A stretch of DNA of 64,000 bases from Flavobacterium paronense (GTDB lineage: Bacteria > Bacteroidota > Bacteroidia > Flavobacteriales > Flavobacteriaceae), in assembly GCF_030409795.1 (NCBI RefSeq), contig NZ_JAUFQN010000019.1, positions 3,136,263-3,200,262 of the forward strand, read 5' to 3'. The first letter of the stretch is position 1. Each line of letters begins with the position of its first letter. Below, piece by piece: positions 8,121 to 17,624 of the stretch. The position numbers were made by a program, and so were the translations under genes. Under the pieces are notes generated by a model. That model worked only from the letters and a program-made list of their open reading frames with translations. It was not told the origin of the DNA and ran no database searches.

Positions 8121-11100
8121 TTATTCTTTGATAAAACGTTTTGTTGAAGTTGAAGTTCCGTTTGAAACTTCAATTAAGAATGTTCCTGCTTTTAAAGAAC
8201 CAACATAGATACTTTCGTTTTCAATTTTACCATTTCCTAATTCTTGTCCCATCATGTTATAGATTCTATAAGTCGATGTAGATTCAAGATTTGAAATGTT
8301 TAGAATATCACCTTTTACAGGATTTGGATACAAGTTGAAAGAAACTCTTGTATTAGCATCGTTAATTCTTGCTGTAGCAGTAATATTAACAGTATAATCT
8401 TCTACTTGACCATAAGTAAATGACTGACAAGAAGAAGTTGGAGTAGCATTGTAATTCATTTGCACTCTCATTCTTGTTGCTCCTAAAGTAGCAGTAGCTG
8501 GAATTGTAAACGTACCAGTTACTGGTGTCGTTGTTGAAGCTGCTTTTGTCCATACTTTTTCTCCTGCATCTGTGAAAACACCATTTCCGTTGTAATCAAT
8601 CCAAACAGCATAACCTTCTTTGTAAACAGTACTTGTCCAAGCTGGTGTAATTGTAATAGTGTATGCAGTTCCTCTAACAGCATTTGTTGAAAGTGCTGTA
8701 AAATTTTCATATCCAGCAGTTCCTGTTGAAGTGTTGCTAATGGTTCCGAAAACTACTTTTCCAATTCTCTCATCAGTAGTAATACTTGATGTAGAGGCAC
8801 AATATGTTACTGTGTTAACTAATGTTGTAACACTTACTGTATTACTATCTAAAGAAGCATTTCCAGCAGCATCTTTAGCTTTAACTGTGAAAGTATATGC
8901 AGTAGAAGCAGTTAAACCAGTTACGGCATATGTAGTTGCTGTAGTTGAAGCTAAGAAAACCCCACCTTTATAAACATCATATCCTGTTACTGCCACGTTA
9001 TCTGTAGCACCTGTCCAAGATAAATTAGTAGTCGTTGCAGTAGTTCCAGAAGCTGATAATGTTGGAGCGGTTGGTGCTGTTGTATCAGGAGTTAGAGTTG
9101 TTACTGTAACAGTATTACTTGCTAAAGAAATATTATTAGCGGCATCTTTAGCTTGAACATAAAATGCATAAGCTGTAGAAGATGATAAACCTGTAACCGT
9201 TAGTGTAGTTGATGAAGTAGAAGTTTTTAAAACTCCATCTTGGTATACATCATATCCAGTTACAGCTACGTTATCAGTAGAACCAACCCAAGATAATACG
9301 GTAGATGTTAATGTAGTTCCTGAAGCTGATAACGTTGGCGCAGTTGGTGCAGTTGTATCAGGAGCAGGAGATAATGTTGTTACACTAACTGCATTACTAG
9401 TAATAGAAGCGTTTCCAGCGGCATCTTTAGCTTTAACAGTGAAAACATAAGTAGTTGTATTTACTAAACCAGAAACAGTATAAGTTGTTGAAGCAGTTGA
9501 GCCTAATAAAACCCCATCTTTATAAATATCATAACTAGTAACTGCTACGTTATCAGTAGCACCAGACCAAGATAAATTTGTTGTGGTTTGAGTAGTTCCA
9601 GAAGCCGATAAAGTTGGTGCAGTTGGCGCAACAGTATCCGTTGAACCTGCAGTAATAGTAAAGTTAGTATTAGAAACATCAAAGAAAATATGATTTGTCC
9701 CTTTTACCATAATTCTATTGGTTGTTCCAGGAGTATTTGGAATAGTAACAGCTTCTGTTCCGTCATTTGGCGTAGCTGATAATAAAGTAGACCAAGTTGC
9801 GCCAGCATCAGTAGACAAAAGGACATCCACATTAGCACAGTTTACTCCGTTTGCAGTTGTACCCGCTACAGCCCAAGTTACCGTTTGAGAACTTCCGCCT
9901 ACATAAGACACAGCAGTATTTGGAGAACTTACAGTAAATGGTCCGGCAGTTGCATTTACAGTAACAATCATATCGTCACTATTATTTGCTGGTCCGCCAG
10001 CTCTATTGTCACGAACAGTTACTCTAAAATTCATTGTTCTGGCTACAGATGATAAAGCTTCAACAGTAAGTTCTGTTCCAGCAGTTGTAGTTGCACCAGT
10101 TAAAACAGAAGCCATTCTTGGGAAATATCTTGTTGGAGAAGCAGTTGAATTATAAGATCTGAAATTTACTCCAGTAGTTTTAGTAGCACTTGGCGCTGCT
10201 GATGTAGTTTGATTATCCATTTCTTCCCAGTTATAGGTAAGCGCATCACCATTGGCGTCTGTACCTGCACCTGTTAACATAAAAGGAGTACTTTTCGGAA
10301 TCGTATAATCCAATCCAGCACTAGCCGTTGGAATAGCATTTCCTGTTGCAATATTTACAGAGCAAGTTTTAGCCTTGATATTATTGGTTACTTGTTGGAT
10401 ACTTACAGCATGGAAAAAGGCATCAGAATGGGGTTGAACATCAAGTGCTGTAATTCCAGCATAACCCATGATAGTTGAACCTGAACCTGGCTCCATTTGA
10501 ACGCCTGATCCTTCATTACTATGTGTAAAAGTATGGTTTGCACCCATTTGGTGTCCAATTTCATGAGCAACATAATCAATATCAAAATTATCTCCAGACG
10601 GAATTCCGTCAGCCGGAGAAGTGATACCACTTCCTTTAGAACCGTTTGTGCATATACATCCAATACAACCTGCGTTTCCACCACCACCAGTGGCGCCAAA
10701 TAAATGACCTAAATCATAATTAGCTTCTCCAATTACAGATGTTAATGTTGATTGTAGTTGTGCATTCCATTGTGACATACTTGCAGCAGCTGAATAAGGG
10801 TCAGTTGATGCACTAGTGTAAATTACTAAGTCTGTATTTGCAATAATAATAAAACGGGCACCAAAATCTTTTTCGAAAACACCATTACATCTGGTAATCG
10901 AGTTATTGATAGCAGCCAAAGCCAACGCTTTTGTACCACCAAAATAAGCAGTATATTCTCCCGTACATGACATAGCCAAACGGAAAGTTCTCAAAACGGC
11001 GTCGTCAGCATTTGGTCTTAAAGTGCTTCCGGCAGTTTGCGCAGCGGCAGCATCAATAACACTACATTCAAAACGAGTAAGCGATTGCGCCTTGTCTGAT

Positions 11101-11582
11101 TTTCTGTAAACAGTGTAAGTTTCTAAATCAGCAGAAATAGGTTCGATAAAAACGGCAGATTTATCAGCAGCAAGCACCATAGATTTAAAACCTAAAGGGG
11201 ATACGCTGAAATAAGCTGTTGCTGTAGGATTATCAATTCCAATTCCGATGTATGATTTAATTTCTGGATATTTTGCTGCTAAAGCAGGATCCATTGTTGA
11301 ATTTTCGTAAACACTATATTTTTCTAAAACGCCTTCTGCATTTGGAATAGACAGTATGGCATTAGATTTTGAGGTTGCCATTCTTTCAGGCACATTACTT
11401 AAACTTGATTTTAAACTTAAAAGATTTAAGTTAAAAAGGTTTCTTTCCGGAAGTTGCATTCTGGCTTCCAAAGGAACCATGTTGCTTTTTTTTGTGGTGG
11501 CACTCCACATTGAACTTTTGTTTTGAGCAAAAGACACACTCGAAGCTACCACTAAGGCAACAATAAGTAGTTTACATTTCAT
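8121..11582 (-). CDS. T9SS-secreted reprolysin-like metallopeptidase with FN3 repeats
   Basis: A 1153-residue exported zinc protease. Order: signal peptide (1-19), propeptide, and a metzincin catalytic domain with HEIGHQMGANH near residue 340 (HExxHxxGxxH zinc site). An Ig/cadherin-like region follows (about 415-640), then three fibronectin type III repeats of about 92 residues (about 646-922), each opening D-T-x-APTAPTLSASGTT. A GEVED-type domain (about 975-1065) and a C-terminal type IX sorting domain (NLYPNPV to FIKE, about 1080-1153) complete it. It would cross the outer membrane by the Por/Spr system and be released or anchored at the surface. The substrate is unknown. A -7 element TATTTTTG (11612-11619) lies 30 nt upstream. 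The near-identical FN3 units make the locus prone to unit gain or loss. Confidence 0.93.
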   Translation of the reverse strand: MKCKLLIVALVVASSVSFAQNKSSMWSATTKKSNMVPLEARMQLPERNLFNLNLLSLKSSLSNVPERMATSKSNAILSIPNAEGVLEKYSVYENSTMDPALAAKYPEIKSYIGIGIDNPTATAYFSVSPLGFKSMVLAADKSAVFIEPISADLETYTVYRKSDKAQSLTRFECSVIDAAAAQTAGSTLRPNADDAVLRTFRLAMSCTGEYTAYFGGTKALALAAINNSITRCNGVFEKDFGARFIIIANTDLVIYTSASTDPYSAAASMSQWNAQLQSTLTSVIGEANYDLGHLFGATGGGGNAGCIGCICTNGSKGSGITSPADGIPSGDNFDIDYVAHEIGHQMGANHTFTHSNEGSGVQMEPGSGSTIMGYAGITALDVQPHSDAFFHAVSIQQVTNNIKAKTCSVNIATGNAIPTASAGLDYTIPKSTPFMLTGAGTDANGDALTYNWEEMDNQTTSAAPSATKTTGVNFRSYNSTASPTRYFPRMASVLTGATTTAGTELTVEALSSVARTMNFRVTVRDNRAGGPANNSDDMIVTVNATAGPFTVSSPNTAVSYVGGSSQTVTWAVAGTTANGVNCANVDVLLSTDAGATWSTLLSATPNDGTEAVTIPNTPGTTNRIMVKGTNHIFFDVSNTNFTITAGSTDTVAPTAPTLSASGTTQTTTNLSWSGATDNVAVTSYDIYKDGVLLGSTASTTYTVSGLVNTTTYVFTVKAKDAAGNASITSNAVSVTTLSPAPDTTAPTAPTLSASGTTLTSTVLSWVGSTDNVAVTGYDVYQDGVLKTSTSSTTLTVTGLSSSTAYAFYVQAKDAANNISLASNTVTVTTLTPDTTAPTAPTLSASGTTATTTNLSWTGATDNVAVTGYDVYKGGVFLASTTATTYAVTGLTASTAYTFTVKAKDAAGNASLDSNTVSVTTLVNTVTYCASTSSITTDERIGKVVFGTISNTSTGTAGYENFTALSTNAVRGTAYTITITPAWTSTVYKEGYAVWIDYNGNGVFTDAGEKVWTKAASTTTPVTGTFTIPATATLGATRMRVQMNYNATPTSSCQSFTYGQVEDYTVNITATARINDANTRVSFNLYPNPVKGDILNISNLESTSTYRIYNMMGQELGNGKIENESIYVGSLKAGTFLIEVSNGTSTSTKRFIKE

Positions 11583-11611
11583 AATTTAATAGTTTGGTTA
11601 AAATAGTGCAC

Positions 11612-11619
11612 CAAAAATA
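11612..11619 (-). promoter_or_regulatory. -7 element of the T9SS metallopeptidase
   Basis: TATTTTTG on the - strand, 30 nt before the ATG, fits TAnnTTTG. No convincing -33 was seen. Confidence 0.4.
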
Positions 11620-11796
11620 AAATTATTTTTATCATATTACTTACTTATTTACTAAAATCAGTATCAAATTGATAAACATCACTGTTTTCTGTTGAAATAT
11701 TATTAAAAACTAAATACAATTCGTATAAAAAAATAAATTTTTAAAATTTTACTTTAAGTTTTATCTGAAAAAAGTATTTTTAAAGAAAAATAACAA

Positions 11797-12912
11797 ATGA
11801 ATTTTAGCTATTGGGAACTCAAAAATTGGTTTACAGCTATTGATTTTACAATTGTTGGTAGTGGGATTGTCGGTCTACATTGTGCTTTAGCTTTGCGTGA
11901 AAAATTCCCAGAAAGTAAAATACTGATTTTAGAAAAGGGGATTTTACCTCAAGGAGCCAGTACAAAAAATGCCGGTTTTGCATGCTTTGGAAGTCTTTCA
12001 GAAATCATAGATGATTTAAAATCGCATAGTGAAGAAGCAGTTTTTCAATTGATTCAAAAACGGTGGAAAGGGTTGCAATTGTTGCGTAAAAACCTAGGCG
12101 ATGAAACAATAGATTTTAAACCTTACGGAGGATATGAATTGTTTCTCAAAGATGAAGAAAGTACATACACAGAATGTTTGCAAAAACTCTCTTTTATCAA
12201 TGACTTATTAAAACCACTTCTTAGGAATGATGTTTTTGCTAAAGAAGTTGACCGTTTTGCTTTTCAAGGCATACAAGAACATGTTATTTTTAATCCGTTT
12301 GAAGCACAAATTGATACAGGGAAAATGATGAATGCCTTATTGAAAAAAGCAATTGCAAACAATATTTTAATTTTAAATCAAGTTGAAGTCAAGTCTTTTC
12401 AAGAAAAAACGAATAGTGTTGAAGTTACTTTAGACGAATTTAGTTTCCCTACCAAAAAGTTACTATTTGCAACGAATGGTTTTGCATCGGAACTGACAAA
12501 CAATAAAGTAAAACCAGCAAGAGCTCAGGTTTTAATAACAGAGCCGATTCCAAATTTGGATATTAAAGGAACGTTTCACTTAGATAAAGGCTATTATTAT
12601 TTTAGAAATATTGACAACAGAATTTTACTTGGTGGAGGAAGAAATTTAGCTTTTGAAGAAGAAACCACAACCGAACTTGGCCAAACAGAATTAATTCAAA
12701 ATCGCTTGGAGAGATTATTAAAAGAAGTAATTTTACCAAACACTGATTATAAGATTGAACATCGTTGGAGTGGTATTATGGGATTAGGGGCGACAAAAAA
12801 CCCAATCGTTGAGCAATTGTCTGAACATGTTTATTGTGGTGTAAGATTAGGCGGAATGGGAGTTGCAATTGGAAGTTTGATAGGACAAGAATTAGCAGAT
12901 TTAGTAATATAA
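11797..12912 (+). CDS. FAD-dependent oxidoreductase (DAO family)
   Basis: A 371-residue D-amino-acid-oxidase-type flavoprotein. The dinucleotide-binding motif (VGSGIVGLHCALALRE) starts near residue 20, followed by the acidic end of beta-2 (LILEKG). GASTKNAGFACFGS is the flavin-contacting loop typical of glycine or sarcosine oxidase relatives. The C-terminal GVRLGGMGVAIGSLIGQELA closes the FAD domain. The substrate cannot be assigned. mtgA starts 3 nt downstream, so both are co-transcribed, although no functional link is obvious. The upstream 214 bp is AT-rich and also carries the divergent promoter of the T9SS protease. Confidence 0.88.
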   Translation: MNFSYWELKNWFTAIDFTIVGSGIVGLHCALALREKFPESKILILEKGILPQGASTKNAGFACFGSLSEIIDDLKSHSEEAVFQLIQKRWKGLQLLRKNLGDETIDFKPYGGYELFLKDEESTYTECLQKLSFINDLLKPLLRNDVFAKEVDRFAFQGIQEHVIFNPFEAQIDTGKMMNALLKKAIANNILILNQVEVKSFQEKTNSVEVTLDEFSFPTKKLLFATNGFASELTNNKVKPARAQVLITEPIPNLDIKGTFHLDKGYYYFRNIDNRILLGGGRNLAFEEETTTELGQTELIQNRLERLLKEVILPNTDYKIEHRWSGIMGLGATKNPIVEQLSEHVYCGVRLGGMGVAIGSLIGQELADLVI

Positions 12913-12915
12913 AAT

Positions 12916-13596
12916 ATGATAAGAAAAATTTCACGTTGGATATGGAAAGCTATGCTTTGGTTTTTTGGACTTTCCATTTTATCTGTAATTATATTTAAAT
13001 GGGTTCCAATTCCGTTTACACCTTTGATGATTACAAGAATAATTGAATTTAAATTAGATGGGAATGATGCGATTTACAGCCATAAATGGGTTCCGTTAGA
13101 AGCCATTTCTCCAAATCTTCCCAAAGCAGTTATCGCTAGCGAAGATGGGAATTTTTTAAAGCATAGCGGTTTTGATTTTAAAGCGATGCAGAAAGCCTTT
13201 AAAAACAATAACAAAGGAAGAAGGTTAAAAGGAGGAAGCACGATTTCACAGCAAACAGCCAAAAATGTTTTCCTTTGGCAAGGCAGAAGTTATATCCGCA
13301 AAGGACTCGAAGCTTATTTTACGGTTCTAATTGAACTGATTTGGGGCAAAGAACGTATTATGGAAGTTTACCTAAATAGCATAGAAATGGGCAATGGGGT
13401 TTATGGCGCTCAAGAAGCAGCAAGGATTTGGTACAGAAAAGAAGCAATAAATTTGAATCCAAGAGAATCAGCCGGAATTGCAGCAATTTTACCTAACCCC
13501 AGAAAGTACAAAGCATCAAATTCTTCTTCTTATATTGAAAAGAGAAAGGATAAAATCATGAGAGTGATGCGACATATTGGAAAAATTGAGTATTAA
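12916..13596 (+). CDS. mtgA: Monofunctional peptidoglycan transglycosylase
   Basis: Polymerises lipid II into glycan strands on the periplasmic face of the inner membrane. The 226 residues contain one N-terminal membrane anchor (about 10-32) and a GT51 domain. The catalytic Glu lies in EDGNFLKHSGFD (about residue 76), followed by GGSTISQQTAKN (about 105-117) and the second Glu region ERIMEVYLNSIEMGNGVYG. There is no transpeptidase domain, which distinguishes it from pbpC at 58 kb. It starts 3 nt after the oxidoreductase stop and ends at a strong terminator. Confidence 0.95.
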   Translation: MIRKISRWIWKAMLWFFGLSILSVIIFKWVPIPFTPLMITRIIEFKLDGNDAIYSHKWVPLEAISPNLPKAVIASEDGNFLKHSGFDFKAMQKAFKNNNKGRRLKGGSTISQQTAKNVFLWQGRSYIRKGLEAYFTVLIELIWGKERIMEVYLNSIEMGNGVYGAQEAARIWYRKEAINLNPRESAGIAAILPNPRKYKASNSSSYIEKRKDKIMRVMRHIGKIEY

Positions 13597-13626
13597 AAAA
13601 CGTCCCAAGTTAATGGGACGTTTTTT
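13595..13626 (+). terminator. Bidirectional terminator, mtgA / TonB receptor
   Basis: AAAAAACGTCCC pairs with GGGACGTTTTTT around an 8-nt loop, between convergent genes. The symmetrical A/T flanks allow use from both sides. Confidence 0.9.
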
Positions 13627-13633
13627 AATTTAC

Positions 13634-15841
13634 CTAAATAATAAAATTGACACCTAAAATAATATTCCTTCCAATATTCGGAATTCCATCCGTTTTTAAT
13701 CGGGACAAATGCGAAATGTAAGTCTTGTCAAATACATTGTTTGCATTTAAATTGAAGTTAAAAATAGCTTTACTAATAATAATCTTTCCTCCTAAACCTA
13801 AATTTAGTAAGGTATAATCATTAGTTCTGGTTTCAAATTCATTGTTGTTATTTTGCGCAAAAGTGCTTTCAATATTTAAAGTAGCAAAACCTTCTTTAAA
13901 CCAATTTTTCAATTCAAATTCTCCTTTAAAAGTATTGTTCCATTTGTTGGCGGGAATTAAAGGCAAATTGCTTCCCTCATCTTTTTTTCCGATTACAGTT
14001 TCAAAACTACTGGTGAAGTGCAACCAATCTAGAGGATGCGGATGAAAATGAATTCCGGCTTCACCACCATATAATTTGGCATTTGCCTGCACATAATCGT
14101 AAACATTGTTTCCAGCAATTACATTTCCATTTGGAGAAATAAATATGTAATTATTGATGTGATTGTAAAATCCGTTGGCAAAGATTTCAAAATGAGAACT
14201 TTTATATTCCAGATTTAAATCGGTTTGTAAATTTTGTTCGTTTAATAAATTAGCGTTACCAATTTCATAACGATTGCTGCCTTCATGAACTCCATTCGAA
14301 GTTAATTCGGCTAAATTCGGAGCACGAAAACCAGAAGCAATGTTTAGCCGAAGGGTAAAATCATCAGCCAAATTGGTTTTGAAACCTAGTGACGCATTGA
14401 AGCTGTCAAAACTTTTATCAATCGCTTCAAAGTAACCTTCATTTCCTATGATTCCGTGGGTTTCGCTGCTTACTTGTCTATTGTCAAAACGAAGTCCGGC
14501 TTGTAAAACATTCTTTCCAAATTCGTAGTTCGCCGTACCAAAAACGCCAAAATCATTCGTCGCCGCATCCGGAATCAATAATTCTTCTCCCGAATTTTTA
14601 TTGGTTTGATGCATTCCCTGAAGTCCAACAATGGTTTCTACTTTTCCCAATTTTGGTAAATAATATTTCAAATCATAATTCAGCGTTCGCAGTTTCATGT
14701 GCAAAGAAGCCACATTGCTATCTGTAAACTCGCTTCGATCATTAAAAATATAACCCAAATCGGCATCAAGTTTTGAGTTCTTGAAATAGAAATTATTGTG
14801 CAAACTCAAAATATGATTGTCAACCGCTTGTTTAGGATAAATAGTAGAATGACTAGTTGATTGTTCACCTATTCCTTCTTCTGGGATTCCCAAATCCAGC
14901 TTATTGAAATTATATCTAAGCACACTTGAAAACTTCGAATTGCTGTAACCAATTCCAGCTTTCAAATCACTTTCGTTATAACGCGTATTTGTTATTCTGT
15001 TACCATCGGGAATTTGATAATCGGCATGCGTATTGAAACTTCCTCGTGCTAAAAATTTCCAGTTTTCGGTGGATGTTTTTATGCCTAAAGAAGTATTGCT
15101 TCCCAAAGTATTTGAAAACACACGTTGACTAAAATCTGCTTTAAATTCTTTTGAATTAGCAAATTTTTCAGGATTAAAATACAAAACGCCACCCAATGCG
15201 TCAGAACCATAAAGTAATGAAGCTGGACCTTTGATGACTTCCATACTTTCAACTCCGGCATCATTCAAACCCAAACCGTGTTCTTCGCCAAATTGTTGAT
15301 TTTCCAATCTAACGCCTTGTGAATATACCAAAACCCGATTACCACTTAATCCCCGAATTACCGGCTTTCCAATCGAAGTTCCAGTAGAAACTTGAGAAAC
15401 TCCTGGGATTTTTGCCAAACCTTCAATGAGTGTTGTGGCTCCTTTTTGTTGTAATGATTTTACGCTTTCGTGTTCCACTTTCATCACGTTTTGCGATTGT
15501 AATTTGTTGAATGCTGTTGAAACAATGACTTCATCCATGTGGATTATATTGTCTTCCAAAGCTATATTTTGAGTGATTTCTTTTCCTAAAAAAGAAATAG
15601 AAAGTGTTTGTGTACTATAACCAACAGCCGAAAATAAAATTTTAAAAGTGCCGTTTGGCAAATTGACTAAAGTGTACTTCCCATCAGTATCAGAAATAGT
15701 TTCTTTATGAATTTCAGGCAAGGAAACAATGACGTTGGACAACGGTTTATTTTCTTTATCGGAAGTAATTCCTGAAATTTTGTTTTGTGCTGAGCCAACT
15801 AAAGAGAACCCTAATAATAAGGTTACATAAAATAGTTTCAT
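13634..15841 (-). CDS. TonB-dependent outer-membrane receptor
   Basis: A 735-residue outer-membrane transporter. Signal peptide MKLFYVTLLLGFSLVGSAQ; carboxypeptidase-regulatory-like domain (about 20-100); plug domain (about 115-230) with KVEHESVKSLQQKG and RGLSGNRVLVYSQGVRLENQQ; then a 22-strand-type barrel ending in Ile (LGVNFII). The plug sequence is of the kind seen in metal and siderophore receptors. The His/Cys-rich small gene just upstream on the same strand (59 nt apart) suggests a metal ion or metal complex as substrate, possibly zinc or copper. That is inference from context. There is no SusD partner, so a polysaccharide role is unlikely. Confidence 0.93.
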   Translation of the reverse strand: MKLFYVTLLLGFSLVGSAQNKISGITSDKENKPLSNVIVSLPEIHKETISDTDGKYTLVNLPNGTFKILFSAVGYSTQTLSISFLGKEITQNIALEDNIIHMDEVIVSTAFNKLQSQNVMKVEHESVKSLQQKGATTLIEGLAKIPGVSQVSTGTSIGKPVIRGLSGNRVLVYSQGVRLENQQFGEEHGLGLNDAGVESMEVIKGPASLLYGSDALGGVLYFNPEKFANSKEFKADFSQRVFSNTLGSNTSLGIKTSTENWKFLARGSFNTHADYQIPDGNRITNTRYNESDLKAGIGYSNSKFSSVLRYNFNKLDLGIPEEGIGEQSTSHSTIYPKQAVDNHILSLHNNFYFKNSKLDADLGYIFNDRSEFTDSNVASLHMKLRTLNYDLKYYLPKLGKVETIVGLQGMHQTNKNSGEELLIPDAATNDFGVFGTANYEFGKNVLQAGLRFDNRQVSSETHGIIGNEGYFEAIDKSFDSFNASLGFKTNLADDFTLRLNIASGFRAPNLAELTSNGVHEGSNRYEIGNANLLNEQNLQTDLNLEYKSSHFEIFANGFYNHINNYIFISPNGNVIAGNNVYDYVQANAKLYGGEAGIHFHPHPLDWLHFTSSFETVIGKKDEGSNLPLIPANKWNNTFKGEFELKNWFKEGFATLNIESTFAQNNNNEFETRTNDYTLLNLGLGGKIIISKAIFNFNLNANNVFDKTYISHLSRLKTDGIPNIGRNIILGVNFII

Positions 15842-15900
15842 GTTTTAGATTTTTAATTATTGTAAATGATTTTTGTGCCAAATAATTTTGGCTAAACCGA

Positions 15901-16254
15901 TTAAACAATAACAGTCGGCGGAGCCCGAAGTCCAAATAACGCTCCTCTAAAAAATTGAGTGATTTCTTTGGAATAACAAAAAGTATAGGAAGAAAGAACT
16001 TCTGTTTTTTTGAAATCAAAAGAGTAAAAATGCGTTGGAGTATAATTACTTAATGCAAATTCGCAAACAAAACAATGGTCAAATTCGTGATGTTGATGAT
16101 TGATTTCAGTTTTGTTAATAGCGTATTTGTGATGGCAATGTTTTTCAGCAATAAATTTTTCTAAGTGATGAAATGAATGCAAGGATTGCAACAAAATGGC
16201 TCCCATTACCATGAAAGTAAAAGATAGGCTTAGTATGGAAATTTTGTTTTTCAT
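15901..16254 (-). CDS. His/Cys-rich small exported protein upstream of TonB receptor
   Basis: A 117-residue protein with an N-terminal membrane or signal segment (about 8-25), then an unusually His-rich stretch (HSFHH, HCHHKY, HQHHEFDHCFVCEF, about 26-65) containing a CxxC pair. It ends in a basic tail GLRAPP. The layout resembles DUF2946-like proteins found beside metal-related TonB receptors in Bacteroidota. It would sit in the periplasm or inner membrane and could bind or sense Zn or Cu. It is the first gene of a two-gene unit with the receptor. Function is not established. TACATTTG on the - strand (16261-16268) is only 6 nt before the ATG, so the start or promoter may be elsewhere. Confidence 0.75.
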   Translation of the reverse strand: MKNKISILSLSFTFMVMGAILLQSLHSFHHLEKFIAEKHCHHKYAINKTEINHQHHEFDHCFVCEFALSNYTPTHFYSFDFKKTEVLSSYTFCYSKEITQFFRGALFGLRAPPTVIV

Positions 16255-16285
16255 CGGCTACAAATGTAAGTTATCACCAAAGAAA

Positions 16286-16332
16286 AACCGTTTGATTTTA
16301 ACAAATTTTATGATTTGCAAAATCAAACGGTT
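16286..16332 (-). terminator. Terminator of asd
   Basis: A perfect 14-bp stem (AACCGTTTGATTTT with its complement) encloses a 19-nt loop and is followed on the - strand by TTTTTCTTT. It lies 33 nt past the asd stop and directly ahead of the His-rich gene. Confidence 0.85.
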
Positions 16333-16364
16333 ACCTATATCTGTCATTTCCACGAAATTGGGAA

Positions 16365-17354
16365 CTACACTAATTTATGCGCCACTAAATATTCAGCAAT
16401 TTGTATCGTATTGGTAGCAGCACCTTTTCTCAAATTGTCAGACACAATCCACATGTTTAATGAGTTTGCCTGGCTTTCATCACGACGTATTCTACCCACA
16501 AAAACATCATCTTTTCCTTGTGCATACAATGGCATTGGATAGGTGTAAGTATCATTATTGTCTTGAACGGTAACACCATCAGTATGATGCAAAATGTTGC
16601 GTACTTCATTCACATCAAAATCATTCGAAAATTCTACATTCACAGCTTCACTATGACCACCTACTACAGGAATTCTGATAGCTGTTGCTGTAACTGCAAT
16701 TGATTTATCTCCGATTATTTTTTGGGTTTCGCGCACCAATTTCATTTCTTCTTTGGTGTATCCGTTATCCTCAAAACTGTCGCATTGTGGAATAGCATTT
16801 CGGTGAATTTGGTATTTGTACGCCATTTCACCTTGTATCCCTGCGTATTCATTTTCTAATTGTCTTACAGCTTTTACACCAGTGCCGGTGATAGATTGGT
16901 AAGTAGAAACTACAACACGTTTGATATTATATTTTTTATGCAATGGTGCTAAAACCATAACCATTTGAATAGTTGAACAGTTTGGGTTAGCAATGATTTT
17001 ATCATCTTTAGTTAATTCAGAAGCGTTGATTTCTGGAACCACTAGTTTTTTTGTTGGATCCATTCTCCATGCTGACGAATTATCTATTACGGTTGTTCCG
17101 GCTGCAGCAAATTTTGGTGCCCAAGCTAAAGAAGTTTCTCCGCCAGCAGAAAACAAAGCAATATCCGCTTTCATATCAACGGCACTTTGTAAACCAACTA
17201 CTTTGTATTTTTTCCCTTTGAATTCAATTTCTTTTCCAACAGATTTTTCAGAAGCAACAGGAATCAATTCGGTTACCGGAAAATTCCTTTCGGCTAAAAC
17301 TTTAAGCATTACTTCACCAACCATTCCGGTTGCGCCAACAACAGCAACTTTCAT
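16365..17354 (-). CDS. asd: Aspartate-semialdehyde dehydrogenase
   Basis: NADPH-dependent reduction of aspartyl phosphate to aspartate semialdehyde, the branch point to lysine/DAP, threonine and methionine. The 329 residues start MKVAVVGATGMVGEVML (nucleotide-binding loop). The active-site Cys is in NPNCSTIQ (about residue 125), with the acyl-binding Arg/His segment RIPVVGGHSEAVNVEF in the second half. It works after the aspartate kinase encoded at 36.3 kb. It is monocistronic, with a -7 element TACTTTTG upstream and its own terminator. Confidence 0.97.
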   Translation of the reverse strand: MKVAVVGATGMVGEVMLKVLAERNFPVTELIPVASEKSVGKEIEFKGKKYKVVGLQSAVDMKADIALFSAGGETSLAWAPKFAAAGTTVIDNSSAWRMDPTKKLVVPEINASELTKDDKIIANPNCSTIQMVMVLAPLHKKYNIKRVVVSTYQSITGTGVKAVRQLENEYAGIQGEMAYKYQIHRNAIPQCDSFEDNGYTKEEMKLVRETQKIIGDKSIAVTATAIRIPVVGGHSEAVNVEFSNDFDVNEVRNILHHTDGVTVQDNNDTYTYPMPLYAQGKDDVFVGRIRRDESQANSLNMWIVSDNLRKGAATNTIQIAEYLVAHKLV

Positions 17355-17389
17355 ATTTTTATTTTTATCGATTTATAAATTTTGAAGTA

Positions 17390-17397
17390 CAAAAGTA
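17390..17397 (-). promoter_or_regulatory. -7 element of asd
   Basis: TACTTTTG on the - strand, about 36 nt before the ATG, fits TAnnTTTG. Confidence 0.45.
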
Positions 17398-17400
17398 TGT

Positions 17401-17456
17401 AGAAAATAGAAAAAAGATGAAAGAAGAAAGAAAAAAGATGAGAGAAAGCAGAAAGT
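17401..17456. repeat. Purine-rich tandem tract
   Basis: Two copies of GAAAAAAGATGA-type sequence about 21 bp apart, within a run that is almost entirely A and G on the + strand. It resembles the purine-rich tracts at 22.97, 34.5 and 36.2 kb. No open frame of interest. Confidence 0.5.
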
Positions 17457-17485
17457 AATATCCTGAAAACTAGGAAACGTGAATT

Positions 17486-17565
17486 CTAGCCCCGATTGCA
17501 GCAACTACCGCGTAGTGCGGAAAGCGGGTGTGAATGTCCTGAATACGACAAATGGTGTGCTCCTA
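17486..17565 (+). repeat. Interspersed repeat, TAGCCC family (copy a)
   Basis: Begins CTAGCCCCGATTGCAGC and ends near GTGTGCTCC. The central part contains CCGCGTAGTGCGGAAAGCGGG, which folds on itself. The ends match those of the copies near 45.75 kb and 60.55 kb. Lies between mscL and asd. Confidence 0.6.
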
Positions 17566-17573
17566 AAACAGAA

Positions 17574-17599
17574 AAACCGCCTCAATTAAGAAGCGGTTT
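17574..17599 (-). terminator. Terminator of mscL
   Basis: AAACCGC pairs with GCGGTTT around a 12-nt loop, with T residues following on the - strand, 26 nt past the mscL stop. Confidence 0.75.
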
Positions 17600-17624
17600 A
17601 GTTAGAATATATAATGTAGCGGTA

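Noticed and set aside
8659..8973. 104-residue + strand frame inside the T9SS protease
   Set aside because: Low-complexity Val/Ala/Thr shadow of the FN3 repeats.
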